Positions 41,213 to 52,706 are shown, numbered from the stretch's first letter. The stretch is DNA of 64,000 nt from Closterium sp. NIES-65 (GCA_948144175.1 CANXME010002590.1:744001-808000), one strand, 5' to 3'. Notes: generated by a model from the sequence alone, not told the origin. Numbers and translations: made by a program.

Positions 41213-44200
41213 TTACTCCTTTTGGTCAGCGTCCAGTCCTTCCCCCATCACCCATTCTCGTTGTGAATTTTCTCCCTCTTCTCTTTCTTCTTCTGTAGCT
41301 GCCTCTTCTTTGCCCCCCTCTTCCATGGTGGCTCTGGCCATCAGGATCATTCCCCGGCTGTTAAACTGCCTCTCCTGCCGTTCACCTTCTGCCGTCTGCT
41401 CTGCCACCATCTGTCTCCACCTTTCGGCCTCTTCTACTGCTCTGTCCGGCTCGGTGTCCAGCATCTCCATATGGTCTCTCCATCGTCCTAACATCAGCAG
41501 CTGCAGCCTCATACTCTCATGCCTTTTCTCCGCTCGGTATAGCAGCCAGGCCAACGCGTGCTGATCTATGGCTCCTCCTAAGGCTCTCCGGCAGGCCTCC
41601 TCTGATACTCCTTCTGCCGCTGTCGCATTCCGTAGGTACCCCATGGCCCTTTCCCGCTCCACTGCCAGTGGTTCACCCCATTCTCCTGTCGCCAGCGTCT
41701 GGACCATCCCTGGGCCAGGCTGCTCTCCTTGCATTCTGAATGCATAGCTGCCCGGTGTCGCCACCAACGTCGGCCAGGCTTGCCGGGGTGCCCCCACTTG
41801 GTTGCACGGGTAATGAGCCCTCATGTCTGGAACTGTGACTGGCGCCACTCTCCTCCCCGGCTCTAGGATGTCTTGGACTAGCAGCGGCAAGGGTCGTTTC
41901 ATCCGGCCCAACTGATCCCTTAACACTGGCTCGGGGACCATATTCTGCCAATACCGCCTCACCCGATGAGCCCTGGCGCCCATTTGCGCTGCATCCCATG
42001 CTATCCCATGGCCTAACTCCTTAGTCACCGCTCGATGAGCCTCCCTCACCATTGTTCTTTCATCATCTGCTACGTCCAGGTTCTCAACCACGTATGCGTA
42101 CGGTCCCTGCCGGCGCTTGATCAATTTCATGATCCGTATCAGCTCATGAAAGAGCGCACTCCTTGGGTCCTCCGCTCCTCTTCCCCTCCCCGCTCGGGAT
42201 AGCCCTTGGCACTCCCAGCCTGCTATCAGCAGGTCTACTTGCCCCCAGCTCTCCACCACCTCTCTAGTCACTGCTGTTACGTCATTAAGCTCCTCTGCTT
42301 CTCGTTCTGCTTGCTCCACCACCTCCAAAGGTAACTTATCAGGGAACCGCTCGTGCAGGAGCCTGGCATGGTGGAACGCCATCCTGCGCACCTCTGGGTC
42401 CTTCTCTACGTACATCCAGCGGCCCACTGGCAGCCCCAGCCTTACGCACGCGGCCAGCCTCGGCCCGATGCCCCCGAATAGCTCCAATAGGCGTAGAGGC
42501 CGATTGAAGGTCTCAAAGTCATACGTGGGCTCCATTAATCCCCTTGCTTCCCTGGCCACCTCCACTCTATCTCCGGCTGCCTCTTCTATTCTACGCCGCT
42601 CTCCCATCCTTTCCATGAAGACTCCGACATCTTCAAACCAATTTTCTGGCACCCGCTGGTGTGACGGCTCTCGGTACACCACTCGTCCCCTCAGGAACCG
42701 TGCAGGCAGCACGGCCGTCGTATCTGCCCTCTGAGAAGCTTCGGGGTCCCAGTACCAGGGCTGGTACGTCACTCTCTCCGCCCACGTATCCACCACGGCT
42801 CCCACCTTATACAGTAACTCCATCCCCAACAGGAGATCGTAGTCTTCAGAGTCAGAGACGAGGCAGTGCACTCTGATTCGTGTTTCCTCCGCCGTCCCCG
42901 GAGATAACACCACTTCCTGCGGGCGTAGCGTCTTCGGGAGCCACTTCCCTTCTCCCCCTTCTGCCGTCTGAATGCGTGTTCCTTCCGTGGTCACGTTCTC
43001 TGGGCGGTGCAGTCCCAGCCGCTCAGCCAAGCGTCTCCCCACCAAGACTTGTGAGGCTCCCGTGTCTATAATGGTGGTGCCTAGGTACTTTCCTTCCACC
43101 GCCACTGCTCCTTCTTCTGCTTCCACCACGCATGGGCGGGAGGCCATCCTCTCGTGTGGATGCCGCAGTGGTCCTGGCCCGCCTCTGGCTCTCCTCACTG
43201 CTTGTTCTGCAGCCTCCACCGACTGCTCTCGCCTCTGTTCTGATTCCAGCCTGGGTCCTCTCCTGCTCTGCCCGACCGTGCGGCGCCCGTCCGCCCCTCC
43301 ACTCCGCAGCCCCATGTCCTCCCAGCCCCTGTTGCCCTCCGATGCCATGAAGAAAGGCTCGGGGCCCTCCTCCTCTGAATCAGATGGTGGCTTGGCCATG
43401 TGTGTCGGCAGATCCTCCTCTTCTTCCACCGCCTCTTCTTCCGCCTTGAGCTTCCTTAACTCCTCCTCCAGTGCCTCGATCCGGCTCTTCCTTCCTCCTC
43501 GCGTCCGCTGCTCCCTCTGCTTAGTGTAACAGTTGTCTGCCACATGTCCCTTGCGCCGGCAGTAGGTGCATGTCTGCAACTTGGGGCAGTCACGTTTGAA
43601 GTGACCCGGTTCCCTGCACTTCAAGCACACCGGCTCCTCTCCCGCAAGCGGCGGCGTCGCACTCCTTCCCCTTCTGGGCTTGTTAGTCTTCTCCGAATTC
43701 CTTGCCTGCTCCTCCGCATCTGGCTCGCTGTCCGCCAGCAGCACGCCACCCCACGCCACGCCTCTCCTGTCTCGGTCCCTTGTGGGCCTCTCAGCCCTTC
43801 TCCCCATATCATACAGGCTCAGTGACTGCTCGTGACGCCACGCGATCTCATACGCCTGCCTTAGCGTTGCATTAGGCCCCAGATCGTAGGTGCGGTCTCT
43901 CACCATCCTCGCTAGCTCTCCAGACAACCCATCCAGAAATTTCGCGACGATGATCCGTGGCTCGCTGCAGCCTATATCCTCCGCTAACTGATCCACCCTC
44001 CGATAATACGCCAGCAACGACTCCTTGGAGGCTCGTCGCACTTGCTCGAACTCCCTCATCCTCGCAGGAGTCTGCGTCGGGAAGTGGGTCTGCAGCTCCT
44101 CCAAGAATCGCTCCGTCGGATCACGCAGCCTCAAAACCCGCCCTTCTTCGTTGCGGCACAACCTCCCGCTCTTATCCCGCTCCTCCTCTTGCAACAGGAG

Positions 44201-44767
44201 ATCCTTGACCTCGAGGAAAAACGCTTCCGCCTCGAATGCGAGCATGTTTCCGAGCGAGCGGAAGAAGTGCCTCAGATCCAGGCCGTCCATCTCCCAGCAG
44301 TACTTCTCGCTCCGTACATGCATCGCGTAGGTCTTGAAGCGTGGACCCGCCTCTTGGTCCCCAGTAAACCGACTCGGCACCTCCACCTTCGGGAGACTCG
44401 TGTACCGATATCGATTGCCTTCTTCCCTGAGCGACCTCCGCTCTGTTCCGCCAGCAGTTATCCTTCCCGCCCCTGCCAATTCTCGAAACTCCCGGGATCC
44501 CGGCCGCGGCGATACCGATCTGTTCTCCGATCGCCTTTCTGCCCTCATGGCGAAGCCTTCAGACACACAAGTTCTCTCTCGGCGCTCCGCGGAATCTTCC
44601 CGAGGCTCCTTCTCGTGGCGATCCTCGCTCAGCCCTTCCCGACTGGCCTCCGGCTCCTTCTCATCCATATCCTTCCCCGCACCGGCTGAAGGCTGACTGC
44701 CTTCCGCAACCGACGGGACTTCTCCTTCAGGCAGCTTGGTGCCGCTGCGCAGCGACATCCCTGACAT
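41213..44767 (-). CDS. Element F gag-protease-C5 DNA methyltransferase polyprotein
   Basis: 1184 codons from ATG 44767, only 17 bp inside the 5' LTR, to TAA. Gag about 120-330; two CCHC knuckles 381-394 and 400-413; aspartic protease D568-T-G-A-S; then residues about 756-1090 a C5 cytosine methyltransferase: motif I LLELFGGIGPRLA (761-773), acidic motif II VEKD (787-790), motif III NDVT (828-831), motif IV GWECQGLS with catalytic Cys853, motif VI ENL (895-897), motif VIII ARAHRVRRYW (931-940), target-recognition-like region, and motif X around LGGAIDQHALAWLL (1063-1076). Order I-X is canonical, not rearranged as in plant DRM. Motif VIII and the LFHELIRIMK region recall DNMT3. The usual Pro before the catalytic Cys is Glu852. 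It would methylate cytosine, possibly the element's own cDNA. C-terminal acidic tail. Confidence 0.92.
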   Translation of the reverse strand: MSGMSLRSGTKLPEGEVPSVAEGSQPSAGAGKDMDEKEPEASREGLSEDRHEKEPREDSAERRERTCVSEGFAMRAERRSENRSVSPRPGSREFRELAGAGRITAGGTERRSLREEGNRYRYTSLPKVEVPSRFTGDQEAGPRFKTYAMHVRSEKYCWEMDGLDLRHFFRSLGNMLAFEAEAFFLEVKDLLLQEEERDKSGRLCRNEEGRVLRLRDPTERFLEELQTHFPTQTPARMREFEQVRRASKESLLAYYRRVDQLAEDIGCSEPRIIVAKFLDGLSGELARMVRDRTYDLGPNATLRQAYEIAWRHEQSLSLYDMGRRAERPTRDRDRRGVAWGGVLLADSEPDAEEQARNSEKTNKPRRGRSATPPLAGEEPVCLKCREPGHFKRDCPKLQTCTYCRRKGHVADNCYTKQREQRTRGGRKSRIEALEEELRKLKAEEEAVEEEEDLPTHMAKPPSDSEEEGPEPFFMASEGNRGWEDMGLRSGGADGRRTVGQSRRGPRLESEQRREQSVEAAEQAVRRARGGPGPLRHPHERMASRPCVVEAEEGAVAVEGKYLGTTIIDTGASQVLVGRRLAERLGLHRPENVTTEGTRIQTAEGGEGKWLPKTLRPQEVVLSPGTAEETRIRVHCLVSDSEDYDLLLGMELLYKVGAVVDTWAERVTYQPWYWDPEASQRADTTAVLPARFLRGRVVYREPSHQRVPENWFEDVGVFMERMGERRRIEEAAGDRVEVAREARGLMEPTYDFETFNRPLRLLELFGGIGPRLAACVRLGLPVGRWMYVEKDPEVRRMAFHHARLLHERFPDKLPLEVVEQAEREAEELNDVTAVTREVVESWGQVDLLIAGWECQGLSRAGRGRGAEDPRSALFHELIRIMKLIKRRQGPYAYVVENLDVADDERTMVREAHRAVTKELGHGIAWDAAQMGARAHRVRRYWQNMVPEPVLRDQLGRMKRPLPLLVQDILEPGRRVAPVTVPDMRAHYPCNQVGAPRQAWPTLVATPGSYAFRMQGEQPGPGMVQTLATGEWGEPLAVERERAMGYLRNATAAEGVSEEACRRALGGAIDQHALAWLLYRAEKRHESMRLQLLMLGRWRDHMEMLDTEPDRAVEEAERWRQMVAEQTAEGERQERQFNSRGMILMARATMEEGGKEEAATEEEREEGENSQREWVMGEGLDADQKE

Positions 44768-44783
44768 CGCTCAGACTCTTGCT

Positions 44784-45333
44784 TGTAAGAAGGGGCTCAT
44801 AGTTACTCTTCAAGCCACAATCTCTTCTCTCAGCGTCTAGCTTAACCGCTCGTTGCTTGGCTTCTCAATCGCAGATCTAGTCGTAAAGCAGTGAGAATCC
44901 TTCATTCACTAGCAAGCATACAGACTTTCCCACGAGTTCAAGAAGACAAGCAAGAGTGGCAGCTCAGGTTCCCTACCTAGGCTTATCACTCCCCTTCCTG
45001 TGGGGTCCCTTCTCTTCCTGGGTTGCTACCCCTGCTCAGCATCAAGATCTACTCCCTAGCGCGCGAACCTCTTCCACCCTTGGACATTTCTCGTGACCCC
45101 TCCCCCGGGTCGCTCCAGTCAGCCTTGGCCCATTCTTGCGTCACTTGGGCGTTTGGTTACTCACCCTCGACCCTCGCGCCTCTTTACTGTCTATATTCCT
45201 CCCTTCTACAGTACACCCCTAATTATTCCATTTGTCACCCTTATGTATTTCCTTTCCATACACTGGTCTTGTCTTACCTTTAGAGCTGTCCCATGAATCC
45301 TTTGATGCGTGTTTCATCAGGATTCATGCGACA
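44784..45333 (-). repeat. 5' LTR of element F
   Basis: 550 bp, TGTAAGAAG..GCGACA on the plus strand. The 16 bases between it and the gag ATG (AGCAAGAGTCTGAGCG on the minus strand) should hold the primer binding site, but no tRNA match is obvious to me. Confidence 0.88.
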
Positions 45334-45337
45334 GCGT

Positions 45338-47290
45338 GCCCCTTTGCCCTCTCCTCCTGAGTCCTCTCTTCCTGTCCTTGCCGACCCTGAGTCGGACTCT
45401 CTTCGTGCTGCCAGTCCTTCTGTCACGCGTCTCCTTGCTACTGTCCTCACTGACCCCTCCTTCGAGTCCACTGCTGCGTCTGCTCTTGTTGCTGAGCTCG
45501 TCGACTTTGCTGCTCGCTGTCCTCTAGACTACGCTGCTAGTCTTGTTGCTGAGTCTGCGTCTGTCTGTCCTCCGTCCGTCGGGGGTGAGTGTGCTCTTGG
45601 CACGGACGTCCTTGAGGACAAGCAGGAGGAGTTCCAGTGTCTGGCTGCTGCTTCACCTCATCTCGCGTCCGTACTGCTAACCCCTGAGGGAGACCCGGAT
45701 GCACTAGACATCCCGACTCCGCGCTCTTACGCGGAGGCCGTAGAGGGTCCCTACTCCTCTCAGTGGCAGGCAGCTATGGATGCAGAGATGGCTTTCTGGA
45801 AGTCCACACGCACCTACGTTGACGCGGTTCCCCCTCCTAGGGCGAACATCGTCAGTGGCATGTGGATCTTCAGGGTGAAGCGGCCGCCGGGCTCTCCACC
45901 TGTCTTCAAGGCGCGGTACGTGGCTCGTGGCTTCAGTCACCGGCAGGGAGTTGACTACTTTCAGACCTTCTCTCTCACCCCGAAGATGACCACTCTTCGG
46001 GTGCTGCTACACGTAGCCGCTCAGCGTGACTACGAGCTTCACTCCCTTGACTTCAGCACTGCTTTCCTGCAGGGTAGCCTGCACGAGGAGATCTGGTTGC
46101 GCCGTCCCCCTGGCTTCACTGGGACTTTCCCTCCTGGCACCCAGTGGATCCTCCGACGGCCAGTCTACGGTCTCCGCCAGGCTCCGCGCGAGTGGCACGA
46201 CACACTGAGGACTACACTTGCGGCTCTTGGTTTTGCTCCCTCTACTGCTGACCCGTCGCTGTTTCTACGCACCGACACCTCTCTGCCGCCGTTCTACATC
46301 CTCGTGTACGTCGACGACTTGGTCTTCGCCACAGCTGACACTGCTGGACTCGCCCACGTGAAGTCCGAGTTGCAGAAGAGACACACGTGCACAGACCTGG
46401 GTGAACTGCGCAGCTACCTTGGCTTGCAGATCACCCGAGACAGAGCACGCCGCACCATTACCCTGACTCAGTCACACATGGTGCAGCAGGTCCTTCAGCG
46501 CTTCGGCTTCACGTACTCCTTGCCTCAGGCCACTCCTCTGTCTACTCGCCACTCGCTCTCAGCTCTGCCTTCGGATGAGTCCGTAGAGTCGAGAGGCCCG
46601 TACCCAGAGCTTGTTGGCGCCCTCATGTACCTGATGACCTGCACACGACCTGACCTTGCATACCCTCTTAGCATTCTTGCACGCTATGTTGCTCCTGGGA
46701 GACACCGACCAGAGCACATGGCTGCAGCGAAGAGGGTGTTGCGCTACTTGTGCAGTACGTCGGGCATGGGGCTAGTGCTTGGAGGGCGGAGTCCAGTGGT
46801 CCTCACTGGGCACGCAGACGCTTCTTGGGCAGACGACCAGGCTACGCAGCGGTCGTCACAGGGTTACACCTTCAGCCTTGGTTCCGGCTCTGTTTCGTGG
46901 CGGGCTACTCGCTCGTCTTCTGTTCTCGACTCCTGTTGTGAGGCTGAGATCTACGCCGGGGCCATGGCTGCACAGGAGCTTCGCTGGCTTACCTACCTGC
47001 TGACTGACCTCGGAGAGCCGCCTCGTTCTCCTCCGGTGCTGTACGTAGACAACAAGGCCATGCTAGCCTTATGTCGGAAGCAGCGCCTGGAGCACACAAC
47101 GAAGCACATTGCTCTCCGCTACTTTCTTGCTCGTGAGTTGCAGCAGCGTGGTCAGTTGCGACTTGCGTACGTGGCCTCTGAGGCCAACACTGCTGATGTT
47201 TTCACCAAGGCACTTGCGCCTTGTGATCATCAGCGCTTTTGTACTCAGCTTGGTCTTGTGCCTGTCTTGCCTCACTTGCTCACCTCTTGA
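45338..47290 (+). pseudogene. Element D pol, second half (RT, RNase H)
   Basis: Continues the frame broken at 37610. RT with WQAAMDAEMAFWKSTRTY, KARYVARGFSHRQGVDY, LVYVDDLVFA and LGLQITRDRARR; RNase H with HADASWADDQATQRSSQGY, SCCEAEIYAG, YVDNKAMLAL and TKHIALRYFL; stop TGA after PHLLTS. No stop or frameshift inside. Non-functional only because element F and the TGA at 34866 separate it from its gag. Confidence 0.9.
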
Positions 47291-47500
47291 CCTTGCTTGT
47301 ATTGTTACATATATATACACCTGCTCTTGCTTGTCTAGCTTTCTATATATATGTACTCATGCATGTGAACTGGCCTTGTGGCCTTGAACTTGTGCTCGGA
47401 ATGTGTGGTGACTTTGTGATCCACCTTGAGCTTGCTTTGCTTTGCTTTGCTTGACTGGTCTTGTGACCGCTTGTTCTCCCCCACTTTGCCTGTGGGGGTG
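47291..47500 (+). other. 3' untranslated region of element D
   Basis: T-rich stretch with ATATATATA and TTTGC repeats, ending in the purine tract next to the 3' LTR. The same stretch occurs inverted in element E (52839-53048). Confidence 0.75.
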
Positions 47501-47631
47501 TGTCAGAACATTATAGCTTATGCTTTTGTGTAGGCTGCAGAGGGGTAGCCCATATGGGGTACAACCCAATTAGGGTTAGTACTTGTACCCAACTGTTTCA
47601 TAGTTCATTCATTCTCGTTCAAATTTTCTCA
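47501..47631 (+). repeat. 3' LTR of element D
   Basis: 131 bp, matching 32410-32540 with four substitutions; followed by the TSD AAGAC. Confidence 0.92.
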
Positions 47632-47636
47632 AAGAC

Positions 47637-50600
47637 GAGCGGGTAGACCGCCACGAAACAGAGCCGGAGCCAAGGCTGAAGGTGTAACTCTGTGACGACC
47701 GCTGCAGAGCCTGGTCGTTAGCCCAAGAAGCGACAGCGTGACCCGTGAGGACCACTCGACGTCGCCCTCCAAGCACTAGCCCCATGCCCGACTTACTGCA
47801 CAAGTAGCGCAACACCCTCTTCGCTGCAGCCATGTGTTCTGGTCGGTGTCTGCCAGGAGCAACATAGCGTGCCAAGATGCTAAGAGGGTACGCAAGGTCA
47901 GGTCGTGTGCAGGTCATCAGGTACATGAGGCAGCCAACAAGCTCTGGGTACGGGCCACTCGGCTCTACGGACTCATCCGAAGGCAGAGCTGAGAGCGAGT
48001 GGCGAGTAGACAGAGGAGTGGCCTGAGGCGAGGAGTACGTGAAGTCGAAGCGCTGAAAGACCTGCTGCACCATGTGTGACTAAGTCAGGGTAATGGTGCG
48101 CTGTGCTCTATCCCGTGTGATCTGCAAGCCAAGGTAGCTGCGCAGTTCACCCAGGTCTGTGCACGTATGTCTCTTCTGCAGCTCGGACTTCACGTGGGCG
48201 AGTCCAGCAGTGTCAGCTGTGGCAAAGACCAAGTCGTCGACGTACACGAGGATGTAGAACGGCGGCAAAGAGGTGTCGGTGCGCAGAAACAGCGACGGGT
48301 CGGCAGTATAAGGAGCAAACCCAAGAGCCGCAAGTGTAGTCCTCAGTGTGTCGGGCCACTCACGGGGCGCGTGGCGGAGACCGTAGACTGGCCGCCGGAG
48401 GCTCCACTGGGTACCAAGAGGAAACGACCCAGTGAAGCCAGGTGGGCGGCGCAGCCAGATCTCCTCGTGCAGGCTGCCCTGCAGGAAAGCTGTGCTGAAG
48501 TCAAGAGAGTGAACCTCGTAGTCGCGCTGAGTGGCTATGTGCAGTAGCACCTGAAGACTGGTCATCTTTGGGGTGGGAGAGAAGGTCTGAAAGTAGTCAA
48601 CTCCCTGCCGCTGACTGAAGCCTCGAGCCACGTAACGCGCCTTGAAGACAGGCAGAGAACCCGGCGACCGCTTCACCCTGAAAATCCACATGCCACTGAC
48701 GATGTTCGCCCCTGGTGGGGGAACCTCGTCGATGTAGGTGCGTGTGGACTTCCAGGAAGCCATCTCTGCATCCATGGCTGACTGCCACTGAGAGGAGTAG
48801 GGACCCTTGATCGCCTCATCGTACGATCGACGAGTCGGGATGTCTGGTGCATCCGGGTCTCCCTCAGGGGCAATCAGCGTGGATACGAGATGAGGCAAAG
48901 CAGCAGCAAAACACTGGAACCCCTCCTGCCTGTCCTCAAGGACGTCTGTGCTAAGAGCACACTCACCCCCGATGGACGGAGGACAGACAGACTCAGACTC
49001 TGCAAAAAGACTGGCAGCGTAGTCTAGACGACAGCGAGCCGCGAAGTTGACAAGCTCAGCAACTAGGGCAGACGCAGCAGTGGACTCAAAGGAAGGGTCA
49101 GTGAGAACAGTGGCCAGGAGATGCGTGACAGTAGGACTGGCAGCACGAAGAGAGTCAGACTGCGGGTCAGCAAGAAGAGGAAGAGAGGACTCTTGAGGAG
49201 ACGGCAACGGGACACGCAGAGGAGCAGTGGAAGGACGCAGTGCCATCTGGTGTGTGCCTCGGACCGCAGAAGGACGTGGACGCGAAGCACGACCACTAGT
49301 GCGAGCAGCACGAACAGGCTCACGACGCTCAGCAAGACCTCTAGTAGGACTAGTGTAGGGAGAAGGAGCAGGTAGGGGGTAGGCGGGCTGTCACTGTGAC
49401 TGCGACTGGACAGGCTGCGGACACTCTAAGGGAGGAGCAGGACCAGTAGAGGGCGGGCAACCAAGAACCTGCTCAAGGAGCCGAACGAAGTACGGCCTCG
49501 GCCGCGCAGCGCCGCCAGAACCAGCAGGGACAGCACCAGTACCCCCAGCGGCAGCACCAGCGCCAGCAGCACCTCAAGCTCCAACAGCTCCACCTCCAGC
49601 ACCCACATGTGCACCAGCGCCAGCAGAAACACCAGCGCCAACACCCCAAGCGGCTCCAACTCCAGCAGCTCTAGTAGCACCCCCAGTCCCAGCAGCTCCA
49701 GTACCGCCAATACGAGCACCTCCGGGACCAGCAGCAACAGTAGTACCTCCAGCTCCAGCAGCACGGCTCCAGCGCCGGGCAAACCACTCGCGCAACTCCT
49801 GGGGAGAGAGTGGCTCCCGCCTCGACGAAGCACCGCCGGCGGCCACACGAGCAGACCTAGCTCCCCCAGGCTCCGCACCCCCAGGCTCCGCACCCCTAGG
49901 CTCAACACCTCCAGACTCAGCACCCCCAGGCTCAGCAACCCCAGACTCAGCACCCCCAGGCTCAGCACCCCCAGACTCAGCACCCCCAGGCTCAGCACCT
50001 CTAACATCACCAGAGTCAACAGCTACCTCGACAGACTCGACTGGGTCTACCTGGGACACACCTGACCAGGACCCTGAGGGGGGAGGGGGTCTACCGGGGG
50101 AGGACCTAGCGCAAGGAAGAGCGGGGGCGGGGGAAGGGGCGTAGTGCGGTAGGGGAAGAGACGGTAGGAAGGTACCGACTCGTCAAAGGTGACGTCCTGG
50201 GAGGACAGAACACGGCGCGAGGTGGGGTGGTAAAACTGCCACCCAGGCGTGTCAGGGGGGGAGCCAAGGAAGACGCAGGGAACAGCACGGGGGGACAGCT
50301 TGTCCGCAGACAAGTCGCGGACAAACGCCCGAGATCCCCAGACCCGGAACGCAGACGCATCGCCAACCTTCCCCGTCCACCGCAAGGTGGGGGAGGTCTC
50401 TGGCAAGGAGACCCGGGGCTGAAGGTTGAGCTGATGCGCGGCGTACTGAATCGCAAATGGCCACAGGAAATGGGGGCAGCCGCATGCATCATGGACGTAC
50501 GAGCGACGTCCATGACCATGCCAATGCGGCACTCAGCAATCCCATTTTGCTGTGGAGAGGCCGGAAGCGTGAAGGTCTGGCGGATGTCCTGTGCACGACA

Positions 50601-52706
50601 GAAGGCTCCCAGACCGGCAGAGGAAAACTCCCCGCCTCTGTCAGAGTGCAGACACAGAACAGAAAAGTCCGAGCCGAAACTCTCTCTGAGTTGGAGACGA
50701 GCTGCGCGGATCCAGTCGATCAACACCTCAGTGACGTCACCCTTGCTGCGCAAGGGGAAGACTGTGGTGTAACGCGAGTAGTCGTCAACCACCAAGAGGA
50801 AGTAACGCTCGGGCCCCACACGTCCATGTGGAGAGTCTGCAGCGTAGCCTCCGTCACAGGAAACTCGAAGGAGTGAGGGGCGGCGCGCTGTCGCCCCTCG
50901 ACGCAGGGGACGCAGGTAGGGCCAGGCCCCGGAGGTAGGGGAAGAAGAGACCGGGGGAGACCAGAGACAAGGACACGGGAGGCCATGCCTCGGAGACAAG
51001 GCAGGGAGGGGTGACCAAGGCGGTGGCGCCAAAGGAGAGTCTGGTGGGACAGGAGACGACACGAGCAGGGAGCAGACACAGGACCAGACCTGGATGCTGC
51101 AGCAAACACCTGACTCGACGCAGTTACCTGGCTAGACTCAGCAGTCGGAGGAGACTCAGTAGTAAGGGTGTACAGGCTCGACCCTAACCGACGGGTGAAC
51201 GTGGCCAAGTGTCGGCCTGTCCGAGCACACGTGCATTGGGTCACCCGCTGACTCGTAGGAGTGAACTGGTCAACCCTCCTATCCTGTAGGTCGGCTCCAC
51301 TCACCAAGTTCGTAGAGAACGAGGGGAGGTAGAGACCTGACAGGGTTCCATAGGGGGTTGTCGAGCACGGTAAGACAGTGGAGAAGCTAGCAAGGACAAG
51401 ACCCCCAGAGGGGTCCGCCAGAGAGACTGCAACCGGCCGACTAAGCGGCGTAAGCGTGGTGCGGTCTCAAAAGAAGGAGCGGGACGCACCCGAGTCAAGG
51501 GTGAAGGTGTGCAAGGCCTGAGCCGACATAGTACCTGAGAGAGCAGACTCACCAGGACCTGGGGCAGCAGACGCACTGTCACCTGGGGCACCAGACGCAC
51601 TAGCACCTAGAGCAGCAGCCTCACCTGAACCTACAGCCGTAGCCTCAATGCCAGGGTGAGGCGGTACACACAGGTTACAATCACCCTCAACACTAGTAGT
51701 CACAGCATACATGGCAGCAAGGATAGCATCATAGTCAAGATCAAACATGGCAACCCCCGCCCTAGACAGATCTCCCCAGCGAGGGATCTCTGACGCCTCA
51801 GGGAACTGGTGACGCCACGCGTCCGTCAGGCGGCCGAAGCAGCGCTGGGTAGAGTGCGGGCCCCCGCACTGCTCACTAGCGCGGTCACCGGTACGGAGGA
51901 CGTAAGTGCAGGGACAAGTACCCCAACCGCGCTGACGCGCAGCGTACCACTCACGAAGCTGCTGAGGGGACAGGGTCTCACGACCGCGCTGCTGCTGCTG
52001 GCGCGGACCACCACCAGACCCACTCCTCTGCGCCGAGTCGCGACCCGCTCCACCGTTGCCGCCGCCTCCGCCACCTCCGCCTCCTCCGCCACCTCCGCCG
52101 CCTCTGCTCCCTCCGCCACCACCGCCGCCTCCTCCGCCTCCACTGCTGCCACCGCCGCCACCACCCCCGCCACCACTCCCACCACCACCCCCACTCCCTC
52201 CACTGCCTCCACCACCACCTCCACCGCCCCCGCTAGCCCCTTCAGTGCCCTTGCCCCCCTTGCCCTTGCCGCTGCGGCGTCTTCCGCTAGGGGCAGACGC
52301 AGCGCCGACCCCGTGGAAACCAGCGAGGTAGGCAGCAGCAGCAGAAGCAACAGAGGGCAAGAGGGGGGAGGGGGAACACCCCTCAAAGACGGGGGTCGAG
52401 GGTCACCACGAGAGGCTCCTACAGCTACTATGCTCTTCTCTGCTGCTAGGAGGCGCTCCTCGAGGAGGTCAACGGTGAGTGTGGTCGGGAAAACTGAGAG
52501 GAAGTGGTCCCTGCCTAAGCGAAGAGGGTCAGGAAGGCGGGTGACTATGTAGTAGAGGGTGATGTACATGGGGGGGGGGGGGGGTCTTAGTGCAGAACTC
52601 AGCAGGAAGCGCAGCGCGGTAGCGAGTGTTACTAGTGTGGAGGTGCGTAATGAGGTCAGCGACTGTGAGAAAGGCAGCAAGGTCAAGGAAGAGGTACGGT
52701 AGCTTG
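47637..52706 (-). pseudogene. Element C gag to RNase H, decayed
   Basis: Minus strand. Gag middle (about 52690-51870) with a long Gly tract (52056-52331), zinc motif near 51840-51910, protease LDSGASRSFF near 51467-51500, pre-integrase near 51000, integrase with HSDRGGEF and IAECRIG (50530-50680), GAEPGGAESGG spacer (49860-50040), RT with LVYVDDLVFA near 48235-48250, and RNase H to 47637. The domains fall into different frames (for example at 51301-51606, 50047-51062, 48080-49246), so several indels and stops have accumulated. It is closest to element D in gag. Confidence 0.85.

Larger units (their letters stand above)
37611..45333 (-). mobile_element. Element F: Ty3/gypsy retrotransposon with a DNA methyltransferase
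   Basis: Bounded by a 4-bp TSD GCGT (37607-37610, 45334-45337) inside element D. Minus order: 5' LTR 44784-45333, gag-protease-methyltransferase 41213-44767, RT-RNase H-integrase 38372-41203, short 3' region, 3' LTR 37755-38308, then an extra 143-bp copy of the 3' region (37611-37753). The RT-before-integrase order is that of Ty3/gypsy. Both LTRs agree at roughly 97 percent by eye and the long frames are open, so the insertion is fairly recent and is the youngest layer of the nest. Confidence 0.93.
32410..47631 (+). mobile_element. Element D: full-length Copia, plus strand, hosting element F
   Basis: Bounded by 131-bp LTRs (32410-32540 and 47501-47631, four differences by eye) and a perfect 5-bp TSD AAGAC (32405-32409, 47632-47636). 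PBS TGGTATCGAGCAGG directly follows the 5' LTR; a purine tract TGTGGGGGTG precedes the 3' LTR. Inserted into the RNase H region of element C. Element F is inserted between codons of its integrase-RT spacer. One nonsense codon (TGA 34866) separates gag from pol; otherwise the frame is open. Confidence 0.93.

Noticed and set aside
41213-44767. Methyltransferase as a separate host gene interrupted by a retroelement
   Set aside because: It is in one frame with gag and protease upstream and with RT downstream, all inside one LTR pair with a TSD.
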